The notes beneath the pieces are model-generated. The model saw nothing but the letters and a program-made list of their open reading frames with translations. It was not told the origin of the DNA and did not search any database. Of a stretch of DNA of 64,000 nucleotides, positions 20,194-29,650 are shown in pieces (within the stretch, counting starts at the first letter, position 1; each line of letters starts with the position of its first letter). Both the position numbers and the translations under genes were made by a program. The stretch comes from Candidatus Poribacteria bacterium (GTDB lineage Bacteria > Poribacteria > WGA-4E > JAJDTR01): the NCBI GenBank assembly GCA_028820655.1, contig JAPPIK010000005.1, positions 16,916-80,915 of the forward strand, in the 5' to 3' direction.

Positions 20194-20823
20194 ATGGGCG
20201 AAACGCTGGATCTCGGCAGAAGAATCGAAGTCGTTCCAATGGACGCGCATTTTCACGACATAACCGTTGCTCTCTATCGTCAGTTGCGCAATGAAGTAGC
20301 TACATTTGTGGTTCATTCCTATAGCCGTATTGATGGTTCCTATGGACGCATTGCATCGATTGTCAATGCAATGCAAATTTTGGGTGGCATGGAGTTGACG
20401 TCTGACGGACAGCTTCAGTTCCCCTGTAAAGAGAGTCATGAACTAGCGTGTCGACGAGTTTTTTTGGAAGCGTGTAAAACCAGTTCGAACGAACCGGTTG
20501 AATCGCGTCCTTTGAATGTCTTAGACAAAAAATCCGGCCTAAACATCACTGTTTCCAGCACTGGCGCTGGCGTTTACGATGTCGGCGCCAATGGAGACGC
20601 CAAGAGCAAAGACCGACGAATTTCTGCGATTGCGGGCGGTTTAATTAAGTTAGGACAGATGGTGGACGAAAGAGTAGACCGCGTCTCTTTTTCCTGTGGA
20701 CAACCCCATGACGCTCTAGTCGGTTTGTTGCTTGTTCGTGCACCTAATGTAAGAGCTATTATGCGCGAGCAAGAGATGGCGTCCTCACGTGGAGTTCTTT
20801 CAGCTCCAAGCCAACAAGAATAA
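20194..20823 (+). CDS. Conserved-looking protein of unknown function
   Basis: I do not recognise this 209-aa protein. The start at ATG 20194 (MGETLDLGRR) is chosen because AGGAGG lies 10 bases upstream; the frame opens a little earlier. It is soluble, without signal or membrane segments, and has a Gly-rich centre (ISAIAGGLIKLGQMV) followed by a Cys (SFSCGQPHDALVGLLL). Codon use looks normal. It is driven by a perfect-consensus promoter and is followed 43 bp later by the methyltransferase gene, suggesting an operon. Confidence 0.8.
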   Translation: MGETLDLGRRIEVVPMDAHFHDITVALYRQLRNEVATFVVHSYSRIDGSYGRIASIVNAMQILGGMELTSDGQLQFPCKESHELACRRVFLEACKTSSNEPVESRPLNVLDKKSGLNITVSSTGAGVYDVGANGDAKSKDRRISAIAGGLIKLGQMVDERVDRVSFSCGQPHDALVGLLLVRAPNVRAIMREQEMASSRGVLSAPSQQE

Positions 20824-20866
20824 CCTTAGGGATAAGACACCAAATCAAGAGAGTAAGGACAATACT

Positions 20867-21916
20867 ATGAAAACGCAGACAGTCGGTTCGATGACCAGTC
20901 GCGAGCGTGTATTGGCGGCGTTACGCCGCGATCCAGTAGACCGAACTCCGGTTTGTAATCCTACTTCGGTTGCTACGGTGGAATTGATGGATCTCGTAGA
21001 TGCCCCATTTCCGGAGGCAAATAGAAAACCTGATTTAATGGCGCGTTTGGCAGCAACCGGATATACTGAACTGGGTTTTGATACCATCATGCCAGTCTTC
21101 ACGATTATCCAAGAATCATCCGCGTTAGGCTGCAAGATTCAGTGGGAGCAGAAAGACAATTGGCCCACAGTGAAAATGCGTGAGCCAATCTGGGAAGACG
21201 TTGATGACATCAAAGTTCCGTCAAATTACTTAACTCATCAAGATACCAAATGTGTTCTTGATGCAATCCGGATTCTGAAGAGGGAATATGGCGATGAGGT
21301 CGCTATCATTGGTAAAACAATGGGCCCTTGGTCGTTGGGCTACCACTGCTTTGGCGTAGAACCTTTCCTGTTATTGTCATTGGACGATCCTGGCAAAACT
21401 AAGCTTGCACTAGACAGAATGAAGGAAGCCACCATAGAATTCGGGATAGCTCAAATAGAAGCGGGGGCGGATGCGCTGACTTTGCCGGATCATGCGACAG
21501 GAGACTTGGTCAGTGGGGACTATTACAAAAGGTATCTGAGAGATTTGCACACCGAATTTGTCGAACGCATTCCCATACCTTTGATTCTTCATATCTGTGG
21601 TCGGACGGTGGACCGCATGGAATACATTGCTCAGACGGGGATGGCTGCCTTCCATTATGACTCGAAAAACAAACCTGCCGAATCAATGGATGTAGTGAAG
21701 AACCGAATCGCTCTGGTAGGAAACATAAATAATCCTGAGACGCTTTTCGCAAAAGAACCTGAGGATGTTCGTCAAGAAGTTCTTAAAAACCTTGATGCGA
21801 GAGTACAGCTTGTTGGCCCAGAGTGCGCGATCCCACTGCAGACGGCTTTAGAGAACCTCAAGGCAATACCTGAAGCTGTACAGGACTGGCATCGTGAAAA
21901 AGCAGCAATGAATTGA
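20867..21916 (+). CDS. Uroporphyrinogen decarboxylase-family (MtaA/CmuA-like) methyltransferase
   Basis: A 349-aa TIM-barrel protein. The zinc-ligand motif HxC occurs in LILHICGRT, and a later Cys lies in VGPECAIPLQT, as in the corrinoid-dependent methyltransferases MtaA and CmuA rather than true HemE, which lacks these. Members move methyl groups between a corrinoid protein and a thiol. The start ATG at 20867 follows AAGGA. No corrinoid protein or substrate methyltransferase is adjacent, so the substrate is unknown. True HemE is less likely given the zinc motif. Confidence 0.85.
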   Translation: MKTQTVGSMTSRERVLAALRRDPVDRTPVCNPTSVATVELMDLVDAPFPEANRKPDLMARLAATGYTELGFDTIMPVFTIIQESSALGCKIQWEQKDNWPTVKMREPIWEDVDDIKVPSNYLTHQDTKCVLDAIRILKREYGDEVAIIGKTMGPWSLGYHCFGVEPFLLLSLDDPGKTKLALDRMKEATIEFGIAQIEAGADALTLPDHATGDLVSGDYYKRYLRDLHTEFVERIPIPLILHICGRTVDRMEYIAQTGMAAFHYDSKNKPAESMDVVKNRIALVGNINNPETLFAKEPEDVRQEVLKNLDARVQLVGPECAIPLQTALENLKAIPEAVQDWHREKAAMN

Positions 21917-22097
21917 CCTTTTCTGCGAAATCCATTAGATTCTTGCACGGCATACTTAGGTCAAAGGTTTGCCTTTCCGCCCTAAATTTGGCGCACTGCT
22001 TCCCCAATGAACCCGATTGGATTGGGATTTAGAATGAGAATGGCACGGGAGTGGAGCTATCAAGAAGTGACTCCGTCGAATTTGCAAAGGAAGATCA

Positions 22098-23057
22098 ATG
22101 ACAACGAGTCGTTTCATATTTTTCTTGGCTGCTTTCTGGATCGCGTTGCCGTTTGTTAGTTGCACCAGCGAAGAATCAATCTCTGAAGAGACGCCCTCCC
22201 TGTTTTTCCCGAACGCACAGAACTTTGTTTTGAAAAACCTCTCACTCTCAGTAGACGAGGTCTCCTCCATAGAGCGCGCGCTGGGCGCAAAGCTCAAGTC
22301 GAGCGATCTCTCCCCAGCCTTTCATATTGCAACGAACTCTAACAATAAACCGCTAGGTGCGGTTCTGTTTCTCAAAGTTGATGGTCAACAGGGCGAAATT
22401 CGGGGTGGCGTCGGTCTCAACATGCAAGGAAAAGTCGTGCGTGTCGAGATATTGGAGAACGCGGGCACAACTAGCACATTGAATAGGGAATTTCTCGACC
22501 AGTTCACAGGCATGGGAATTGAGAACGTATTTCAAGTGGGAACAGATGTGAAACCTATCGCCGGACATCAGGAGATTTCTCAATCGGTCGCGCTCTTGCC
22601 TCAGAAGGCACTCTTAATGACATATGCGCTGTTTTCCAAGGAGTCGGAGCATATTCCCGAATCGACCGGCGTGCCTGAAGAGCCGCCTGATGAAGTTTAT
22701 GAGCCAGAAACACTAATAGAACTGATGGAGATGATGAAGGACGAGTATATTGTAGTTCGTGAGTATTTACGTTCGCCCACCGACCGAAACGCCGCAATAA
22801 AAGCGGCCAAGCAACTTGAATACTATATTGCCTATATTGACTATTTTGAGCCTCCTAACAACCCAAACGAGACTGAAGAATACGCCTATTTCCAGGATCA
22901 ATTGTCAACTTCCCTTGCCCGGTTCGTCGACATTCTTGAAATAGAGGGAGCTTCTACCAATAGTAATCATCAGTGGGAAACGATTTTAGATTTGGTCAAT
23001 AAAGCACATTTGAGGTTTAGCATAGACGACGTTGACCTGGACGAAGACTTGGACTAG
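22098..23057 (+). CDS. FMN-binding-domain lipoprotein
   Basis: A 319-aa exported lipoprotein: the signal peptide ends in a lipobox (LPFVSC, Cys about residue 15-22). Residues about 70-180 resemble the FMN-binding domain (PF04205) of NqrC/RnfG: GKVVRVEILENAGTT, FLDQFTGMG. The usual covalent-FMN motif (S/D)GATxS seems altered to GHQEISQS, so flavin attachment is uncertain. The acidic C-terminal half is of unknown role. The gene is 38 bp upstream of the Rieske gene and likely feeds or receives electrons from the Rieske/cytochrome b module. Confidence 0.75.
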   Translation: MTTSRFIFFLAAFWIALPFVSCTSEESISEETPSLFFPNAQNFVLKNLSLSVDEVSSIERALGAKLKSSDLSPAFHIATNSNNKPLGAVLFLKVDGQQGEIRGGVGLNMQGKVVRVEILENAGTTSTLNREFLDQFTGMGIENVFQVGTDVKPIAGHQEISQSVALLPQKALLMTYALFSKESEHIPESTGVPEEPPDEVYEPETLIELMEMMKDEYIVVREYLRSPTDRNAAIKAAKQLEYYIAYIDYFEPPNNPNETEEYAYFQDQLSTSLARFVDILEIEGASTNSNHQWETILDLVNKAHLRFSIDDVDLDEDLD

Positions 23058-23095
23058 TAGTAAAAGCGTGCAAAACATACTAGGAGAAGCCCCCG

Positions 23096-23584
23096 ATGAA
23101 TCTTCATGCGGACAAAGCTGAATCGTCCCCGCGGCGTTCTTTCGTCAAGGCAAGCCTATTTTTCATCGGCGGTCTAATAAATACAGTTATTGCGGTACCG
23201 CTTTTGGGCTTTGCAATCCTGCCCGCCTTGCGGAATAAGCCTAGGAAATTTGTCGTCTTGGGAATCGTTGACCTCCTCAAAGGAAGCCGATACAAGAAAG
23301 TGAATTACACATTTCAGTCTAAAGACGGGTGGGTAAAAACCAACAAGAAACGTTCAGTCTACGTGACGGATACCGGAAATGGAAACTTTGTCGTCTTTTC
23401 GAGGGTTTGTTCCCACCTAAATTGTCTCGTTCGATGGGAAGAATCGAAACGACAGTTTCTGTGTCCATGCCATGGAGGCGTGTTTGATGAAGAGGGTGAC
23501 GTAGTGGAAGGACCGCCACCAAAAGCCTTGGAAAGGTTGCCTGTCAAAGTAGAAGACGGTGTCTTATATGTCAAGGAGACTTAA
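23096..23584 (+). CDS. Rieske iron-sulfur protein of a bc-type complex
   Basis: A 162-aa protein with an N-terminal membrane anchor (about residues 19-45) and a Rieske domain. The cluster ligands are in CSHLNC (Cys105, His107) and CPCHGG (Cys123, His126), with the disulfide Cys110 and Cys125 also present, as in high-potential Rieske proteins of quinol oxidising complexes. It lies 3 bp upstream of the cytochrome b gene, so the two form one unit. Confidence 0.93.
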   Translation: MNLHADKAESSPRRSFVKASLFFIGGLINTVIAVPLLGFAILPALRNKPRKFVVLGIVDLLKGSRYKKVNYTFQSKDGWVKTNKKRSVYVTDTGNGNFVVFSRVCSHLNCLVRWEESKRQFLCPCHGGVFDEEGDVVEGPPPKALERLPVKVEDGVLYVKET

Positions 23585-23587
23585 CGA

Positions 23588-24739
23588 TTGAAGCGGAAGA
23601 TTGTTGAATTTTTCGAGGAGCGCATTCCATTACGCTCAATCGAAGAGCACATGAAAAAGCCTTTGCCGAGGCACATCAATTGGATGTTTTCACTCGGTGC
23701 CATGGCACTGTTTTTGTTGGTACTGCAGGCCGCGACCGGGGCTTTTTTAGCGATCTACTATTCTCCGTCTCCAGACCACGCCTACAATTCTCTGACGTAT
23801 ATCCGCAACGAAGTGCCTTTTGGCAACTTTATACGTGGACTACATCATTGGGGTGCGAGCGCCTTGGTAATAGTAGTGTTCTTGCACTTGTTACGGGTCG
23901 TGATTTACGACTCTTACAAAGCGCCACGCGAATTGACATGGCTTGTCGGTGTATTGCTACTCTTGGTTGTTTTGGGATTCGGGTTTACCGGCTACCTCTT
24001 ACCGTGGGATCAGAAGGCTTACTGGGCTACCGTGGTGGGCGCAAAAATCGCAAGCACTGTCCCCATCATCGGCGATGCTGTCGGTAAAATCCTGCGAGGC
24101 GGAGAGGAAGTGGGTGCGGTAACGCTGGCTCGTTTCTATGCAATCCACACGATTTGGCTACCGTGGATTGTATTTGGACTGGTTGGTTTACATCTTTTAT
24201 TGGTTCGCCATCTTGGCTCGTCCGGTTTGCCAAAAAATTCACCCGAGGACATGGATACGGGCAAACCCTTCTACCCCAATCAGCTCTTTGAAGACGGCGT
24301 GGCGATTCTTATTCTCTTCAGCGTGCTAGTGGCAATGGCACTGGTCGTTCCCGTGCCCACGGAAGAGATTGCTGATCCGACTGATGCTTCATACGATCCT
24401 CGTCCGGAGTGGTACTTCCTCTTCTTGTTTCAATTGCTCAAATATTTCGAGGGACCGCTTGAAGTGTTTGGGACTTTCGTTATTCCTACCGTTGCGATTC
24501 TTCTTCTTTTCTTGGTTCCTTTTCTATCTCGTAAGGAGAGATTACCCATTCGTAAACGCCCTGTTGCCCTAACAATCACCAGCCTGTCGGTTCTGTCGCT
24601 AGTCTCTCTCACAATTCTTGGAATCCGGTCACCCAAGCTGAATTCTACTGCCACTGCAGCACCTGAAACTGAGCAAACGGAAGCACCAAGTTCGGCTGGT
24701 ACCGAGGTATTTGACTTCCGACTTGAAGAGGGCGATTAA
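23588..24739 (+). CDS. Cytochrome b (fused b6/subunit IV type)
   Basis: A 383-aa membrane protein carrying both cytochrome b halves in one chain. Haem-ligand His pairs are visible in GLHHWGASALVIVVFLH and in YAIHTIWLPW with GLHLLLVRH; the Qo-site PEWYF motif follows (RPEWYFLFLFQ). It starts at TTG 23588, three bases after the Rieske stop; the next Met is at residue 22 and would cut the conserved N-terminal amphipathic region. A Thr/Ala/Pro/Glu-rich tail ends the protein. No cytochrome c gene is nearby. Confidence 0.94.
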   Translation: MKRKIVEFFEERIPLRSIEEHMKKPLPRHINWMFSLGAMALFLLVLQAATGAFLAIYYSPSPDHAYNSLTYIRNEVPFGNFIRGLHHWGASALVIVVFLHLLRVVIYDSYKAPRELTWLVGVLLLLVVLGFGFTGYLLPWDQKAYWATVVGAKIASTVPIIGDAVGKILRGGEEVGAVTLARFYAIHTIWLPWIVFGLVGLHLLLVRHLGSSGLPKNSPEDMDTGKPFYPNQLFEDGVAILILFSVLVAMALVVPVPTEEIADPTDASYDPRPEWYFLFLFQLLKYFEGPLEVFGTFVIPTVAILLLFLVPFLSRKERLPIRKRPVALTITSLSVLSLVSLTILGIRSPKLNSTATAAPETEQTEAPSSAGTEVFDFRLEEGD

Positions 24740-24943
24740 ATGTCCCAATCTTTTTTATGTCTTCTAAGTCAGGCCAACCATTTGGTGTGAAAATCCGTGT
24801 TTAGAAGGGACTCCAAACGGTGAAGGCACTGCATTAAGTGCACTCGGTAGACGGTCGTATTGGTTTTATTCATTTGTTCGGATACTTCAACACAATCTTT
24901 TGTCTCTGTTTTCAAGGATGTGGCTTCCATCGGAAACCCATTT

Positions 24944-26236
24944 TTACATCACCGTCCCGGGCATTATTGCTGCACCTTTAGGGATTATGACGATTCCTTC
25001 ACGGATATAGTAATCCTCTCCATCGAAGTCGCATTTCTGCTCAGTGTTCGCGATAATTGAATCTTCGCCCACGCGTGCATTCTTGTCGATGATAGCTCCT
25101 CGAATCAAGCAACCTCTCCCTACACCAATGTTAGGAATGCCGGCCTTCTGATTCTTGGATTTCTGTTCGTCTGTCTCATAGAAATCAGCTCCCATTAGGA
25201 TAGACTGGTAAACTCGGGTTCGTGCGGAGATAACAGTGCGAATTCCCACAATCGAGCGATCTATTTCAGAATCATCAATAATCGACCCTTCGGAAAGGAT
25301 TGAGGACCGAACGCTACTATTGTTTACTTTCGTGCTCGGAAGATGTCGACGGTGAGTGAATATCGGCGTCTGTTCATCGTAAAAGTTAAATTGTGGCGTC
25401 GCATCAGTGAGTCTGATATGTGCTTGATAGAACGCCTGAATGGTCCCGATGTCTTCCCAATAGCCATCAAAAAAGTAAGCGAACACCCGGTGCTTATGGA
25501 TGCAGTTTGGGATGATGTCCACGCCAAAGTCAACGTGCGACTCATTTGAAAGCACTTGATCCAAGAGTGCACGATTGAAGATGTAGATTCCCATCGAAGC
25601 AATGTGTTGTCTGCCACGCGGGTCAATTCCTCTTGAGATGAATGTCTTCTCTGGAACTGCTAGCCGCTGGAGCTCCTCCTCCGTCCGTGGCTTTTCCACA
25701 AAATCGGTGATTTGACCGTCATTGTCGGTTTGCAAAATTCCAAAGCCGCCGGTATTTTCCTTATCGACCGGAATAACGGAGATAGTGACGTCCGCCCGTG
25801 ATTCAACATGCACATCCAACATCTTGCGATAGTCCATGCGGTATAGCTGGTCGCCAGCAAGAATGAGTACAAATTCATCCGTAAACCTCGGACTAATGAT
25901 GTACGATTCGTTTTGCCGCACAGCGTCAGCAGTCCCTTGGTACCATGCCTCACCATCAAACGTCTGCTGGGCAGCCAGCACCTGCACAAATCCGCGACGA
26001 TAAGAATCAAATCGGTAGGTTTGGGCAATGTGACGATTCAATGACACTGAATTGAACTGAGTCAGGATGAAAATCCGCTCCATTCCGGAGTGTAGACAAT
26101 TGCTCACCGGTATATCGACAAGTCTGAATTTGCCAGCGATTGGCACGCTCGGTTTCGCTCTTTCCCTGGTTAGAGGAAACAGACGTGCTCCTCTACCACC
26201 TCCGAGGATGACCGCAATTACCTTGTCTTCGTTCAT
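24944..26236 (-). CDS. glgC: Glucose-1-phosphate adenylyltransferase GlgC
   Basis: Makes ADP-glucose for glycogen. The 430-aa protein shows the nucleotidyl-transfer motif LGGGRGARLFPLTRERAKP, FRLVDIPVSNCLHSG, and a C-terminal left-handed beta-helix region. Length is typical. It stands alone; no glycogen synthase or branching enzyme is in the window. It converges with the cytochrome b gene across a 204-bp gap with no clear terminator. Confidence 0.95.
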   Translation of the reverse strand: MNEDKVIAVILGGGRGARLFPLTRERAKPSVPIAGKFRLVDIPVSNCLHSGMERIFILTQFNSVSLNRHIAQTYRFDSYRRGFVQVLAAQQTFDGEAWYQGTADAVRQNESYIISPRFTDEFVLILAGDQLYRMDYRKMLDVHVESRADVTISVIPVDKENTGGFGILQTDNDGQITDFVEKPRTEEELQRLAVPEKTFISRGIDPRGRQHIASMGIYIFNRALLDQVLSNESHVDFGVDIIPNCIHKHRVFAYFFDGYWEDIGTIQAFYQAHIRLTDATPQFNFYDEQTPIFTHRRHLPSTKVNNSSVRSSILSEGSIIDDSEIDRSIVGIRTVISARTRVYQSILMGADFYETDEQKSKNQKAGIPNIGVGRGCLIRGAIIDKNARVGEDSIIANTEQKCDFDGEDYYIREGIVIIPKGAAIMPGTVM

Positions 26237-26367
26237 AAACTATCCCGTTCGATTTATTGAGCGATGGCATACTAGTGCGGTTCCCTATCGCGTGAAAATC
26301 GGGAGAATCGCAAATCTTCTGAAATCGACACTCTTCAACCCGAGTGGTGAATTTCACCATCATTCCC

Positions 26368-26955
26368 CTATAGCGTCCCTTTCGTCGAAAGCACCCCGCT
26401 GACGCGAGTATCTATCCGTGTGGCGAAATCAAGTGCCTTTGCAAATGATTTGAAGATGGCTTCGATGATATGGTGGTGATTTGTTCCGTAAGGAACATTG
26501 ATGTGGAGCGTTGTTCCACTGTGATTCACAAATCCGTGGAAGAATTCTTCTACCAATTCGATATCGAATTCGCCCACTTTACCGTGACGCAGCGGGGTGT
26601 CGTGGCGAAAAAATGGCCGTCCGCACAAGTCCAAACTAATGTGGGCAAGTGCTTCATACATCGGCACGGACGAATTTCCGAAGCGGCGCATTCCAACTTT
26701 GTCGCCAACCGCACGGTTAAACGCCTCGCCTAAACAGATGCCCACATCCTCCACCGTGTGATGGGCATCCACATGAAGATCGCCGGTTGCATCCACCGTG
26801 AGATCAAAGAAACCATGCTTGGCAAAAAGTTCAAGCATGTGGTTCAAGAAGCCTACCCCCGTGTCGATTTTGGATTTGCCGGTACCATCGATGTTCAAAT
26901 TCAACTTGATTTGTGTTTCACGTGTTTCACGTGTGATTTCAACTTCCCTCTTCAC
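26368..26955 (-). CDS. hisB: Imidazoleglycerol-phosphate dehydratase HisB
   Basis: Histidine biosynthesis enzyme, 195 aa, the monofunctional form. The metal-binding repeats DAHHTVEDVGICLG and TNHHHIIEAIFKS are intact. GTG start at 26955 after AAGGA. A small TTTCACGTG tandem near the start encodes the TRETRETQ stretch. No other his genes are near. Confidence 0.95.
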   Translation of the reverse strand: MKREVEITRETRETQIKLNLNIDGTGKSKIDTGVGFLNHMLELFAKHGFFDLTVDATGDLHVDAHHTVEDVGICLGEAFNRAVGDKVGMRRFGNSSVPMYEALAHISLDLCGRPFFRHDTPLRHGKVGEFDIELVEEFFHGFVNHSGTTLHINVPYGTNHHHIIEAIFKSFAKALDFATRIDTRVSGVLSTKGTL

Positions 26956-27080
26956 GATTGGTCTTCCTTACTGTTTTTATCGAAATCGGATGTATTAACT
27001 TTCTAAGAAAGTTTAGCATAAGGGCAAAGCGCACACAAGTGCAAATCACGGTCGGATTTGTGCTCCGGGCCGGACTATGA

Positions 27081-27086
27081 TATACT
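27081..27086 (+). promoter_or_regulatory. Possible -10 box for the first vWA gene
   Basis: TATACT preceded by TATGA, about 120 nt before the gene. The -35 match (TTGTGC, 17 bp upstream) is weak, so this is tentative. Confidence 0.35.
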
Positions 27087-27207
27087 TCAATCTGTCAATT
27101 GACTGCAATGGTTAGGCAGCCAAGACCCAATGAATTGGACGCATTTTCCTTGCGCGGTCAACGCCTTTAATACTAAGTACCGAGATGAATAACAGGAAAA
27201 AGGACGG

Positions 27208-28629
27208 ATGGAAATGTTGCGAATTTTTTCAACACGGCTTGTTTGGACGACTGTGGTTATCTGGTTGGTTGTTGAAAGTGTGATCACGATTGACGTCACT
27301 GCGCAGGCCCGCCGGATGCGACGTAACCGCGTAGTAATGCCTCAACAACGCCAAGAGATACCAAAGACGATTGTAACAACCGGCGTAACCGACAACCTTC
27401 TAGAGATTGCGCGGAATCTGTGCAGCCAAACTCAAAACCCCATGATAGATTTCGTGTTCATTATTGATGGGAGTCGAAACATGATGGATAGCATATCCGC
27501 AATCGGAGACAAACTCGTTGATGTTGCTGACATATTCGAGGAAAACCTGACTGATTATCAATTCGCCCAAGCCTCGTTCGAGAAAATCGCAGGCACATCC
27601 AAAATATCGGTGCAATCATTTGAAAGCGATCTGGTTGCCAGCCAAGCATGGTTCCGTAAATTGAAAATGTCACGAAGCGCCGAGACCGGATACGGACTTG
27701 ATGCAATACTACAGACGGTAAGGGAGACTGACTTTCGACAGGAGGCTCTAAAACATCTATTGGTAGTGACCGATTCACGGTTGCAGACCGCCTGGACCGT
27801 GGACAAGGCGAAAGACAAAATCGTAAAGGAAATCGTCAACCTATGCATTCAGGACAACATACATGTCAACATCATCGGCACGAGCGAAACCGCGCAGATG
27901 CAATTGACTGCAAAGACCGGAGGCAAATTCTACGCTATTTCCGGCCATACGAAGCAGGGGATAAAATATGTCAACTCGGGTGACCTAGACAAGTCAATTC
28001 TCAAGATTGAAGGCGTTTTCAAGCTAACCGCAGAACACATCGCCGCGACAGTGAAGCGACCTGCCGATGTTGTTTTCATGTTTGACTCAAGCTTAAGCAT
28101 GGCGGCAAAATCCGACAAAACCAAAACTAACAGAATCTGTAAGGGAATCGATGGGTTGGCAAATATCTTAACTTCGGCTGGAATCGATTACCGATTCGGA
28201 GTTGTTCGATTTTGGTCAGCAATTGGTAGCGGTGAAAGCGTCACAGTCTTTTCCAAGCCGCCACTAAACACCGAGCAGGTAAAACGGCTTTTTCGCGCAC
28301 CCAAACAGGGCGACAAACATCTCCTCGGAGCAGTCATAAAAAGTGTGCCGAAAATTAAAACTCCCGCAGATCGCAAGCTTGTCCTTGTGATTGTCACAGA
28401 TGGGTCGTCGCGGCATCGCGCAGAAAAGGGGAATTCTGTGGATTACGCCATCGGTGTCTGTCGGAAGGCTGGCGCTCAAGTGAATGTCATCGGAGAATCT
28501 TCGATGAGTATCCATTCCTATAAGGGGCGATTTGGCGGTCGTGCGACTTCTCCTTCTGTTGAATTTCAAAAACGCGTTGCTGAAGTCACAAACGGCGTAC
28601 ATTACGTTATGCCCGGTGACTCCGACTAG
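27208..28629 (+). CDS. Exported double von Willebrand A domain protein, paralogue 1
   Basis: A 473-aa protein with a signal peptide (hydrophobic 10-30, cleavage near VTAQA) and two vWA domains. Domain 1 (about 80-235) has a degenerate MIDAS, DGSRN at 87-91 with TDS later. Domain 2 (about 287-465) has a perfect DxSxS (DSSLS, 293-297) and TDG. vWA domains bind metal and protein partners. First of three tandem paralogues with the same plan, each about 480 aa. ATG 27208 follows AAGGA. No sorting or anchoring signal is seen at the C-terminus. Function unknown. Confidence 0.85.
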   Translation: MEMLRIFSTRLVWTTVVIWLVVESVITIDVTAQARRMRRNRVVMPQQRQEIPKTIVTTGVTDNLLEIARNLCSQTQNPMIDFVFIIDGSRNMMDSISAIGDKLVDVADIFEENLTDYQFAQASFEKIAGTSKISVQSFESDLVASQAWFRKLKMSRSAETGYGLDAILQTVRETDFRQEALKHLLVVTDSRLQTAWTVDKAKDKIVKEIVNLCIQDNIHVNIIGTSETAQMQLTAKTGGKFYAISGHTKQGIKYVNSGDLDKSILKIEGVFKLTAEHIAATVKRPADVVFMFDSSLSMAAKSDKTKTNRICKGIDGLANILTSAGIDYRFGVVRFWSAIGSGESVTVFSKPPLNTEQVKRLFRAPKQGDKHLLGAVIKSVPKIKTPADRKLVLVIVTDGSSRHRAEKGNSVDYAIGVCRKAGAQVNVIGESSMSIHSYKGRFGGRATSPSVEFQKRVAEVTNGVHYVMPGDSD

Positions 28630-29650
28630 CGCTTTAATCGGTGCCGCATGTTCAAGTATAACGCGACACGAGTCTAGAGAATTCAGCCCTGTGGTAAGAG
28701 ACATCACTCCGTAAATCGGGTTGAAAGCTACTCCCCGCCACTTCATACCTAATCTGTCCTCTGCATTTGAACTGCGATTTGGACACTCTCATACGACAGA
28801 AAGTCCCGGTCTCACGGCTAACCTTCAATTCAAGTCAAAGAACGCACCATAAACGGATGATTGGTTTGCTTTCCGTTTGTGTTATCAAGGGTCAGCGCCC
28901 CGCGGCGATTGCCTGCCTCTAGTTTTGAAGCCTTGTGTCTCAACCCTCCCATCTCCCTGTTCAATCCCGTAATCCATTTCAATCTATCAAATCAATCGCC
29001 TCCACCTTTCCCCCAAGTGAACACTGTCAGTTTAAGAATTTGATCTGTTTAATTGCCACTGGCACCCGGTCTTTCTTCATGTTGACTGGCTATAATCGCC
29101 CCGCGGAAACAGATGTCTCCCATGCACCACGTAGTGCAACACGACAGAATTCGCTGACCCATGCTGTGCACCTTACAGTAATAACTGTACTCTGTTGTCG
29201 GTAATATTGGATGCCCACGAATGGCCTAGAAGTTGCATGGCATAAGGGATTAGAGAAAGACGGCACCATCACAAGGGAGAGCATTCGGGCCCGAAAATAG
29301 TATTTAAAATGTACTATAACGCTTTTGACACTGGTCGTCGAACACAGAATGGAGACAACCTTTTCCGAGCAGTGATTGTTTGGTCGCAGTTGTTTAATCA
29401 CATCCACAACAACCCACTGTAGATGTTCAGATCCCAATCATTAGTGTCTAGAAAATGGTATTCTCGTCCAATAATTCACATCACTGTTAAACATCGAACA
29501 TCAAGCTAGTCAAATCCTAGAGGGGTCAATTTAAGGTTTTCTGTTGTCGGATTGCGCTCCGACATGATGTGCTAATTCAGTATTGAAATCGACCTTCAGA
29601 ATCAGTTAATTCAAATCAGGAAATGTAGCCACATGACAAGGGAAGGTCAC
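28630..29650. other. 1-kb non-coding gap between vWA paralogues
   Basis: No open frame with protein-like sequence. The only structure noted is a perfect 7-bp hairpin (TGTCGGA with TCCGACA) at 29545-29564, about 90 bp before the next gene; it could be an operator or leader structure. Confidence 0.5.

Noticed and set aside
20867..21916. True HemE (uroporphyrinogen decarboxylase)
   Set aside because: The HxC and later Cys zinc-site residues point to the corrinoid methyltransferase branch.
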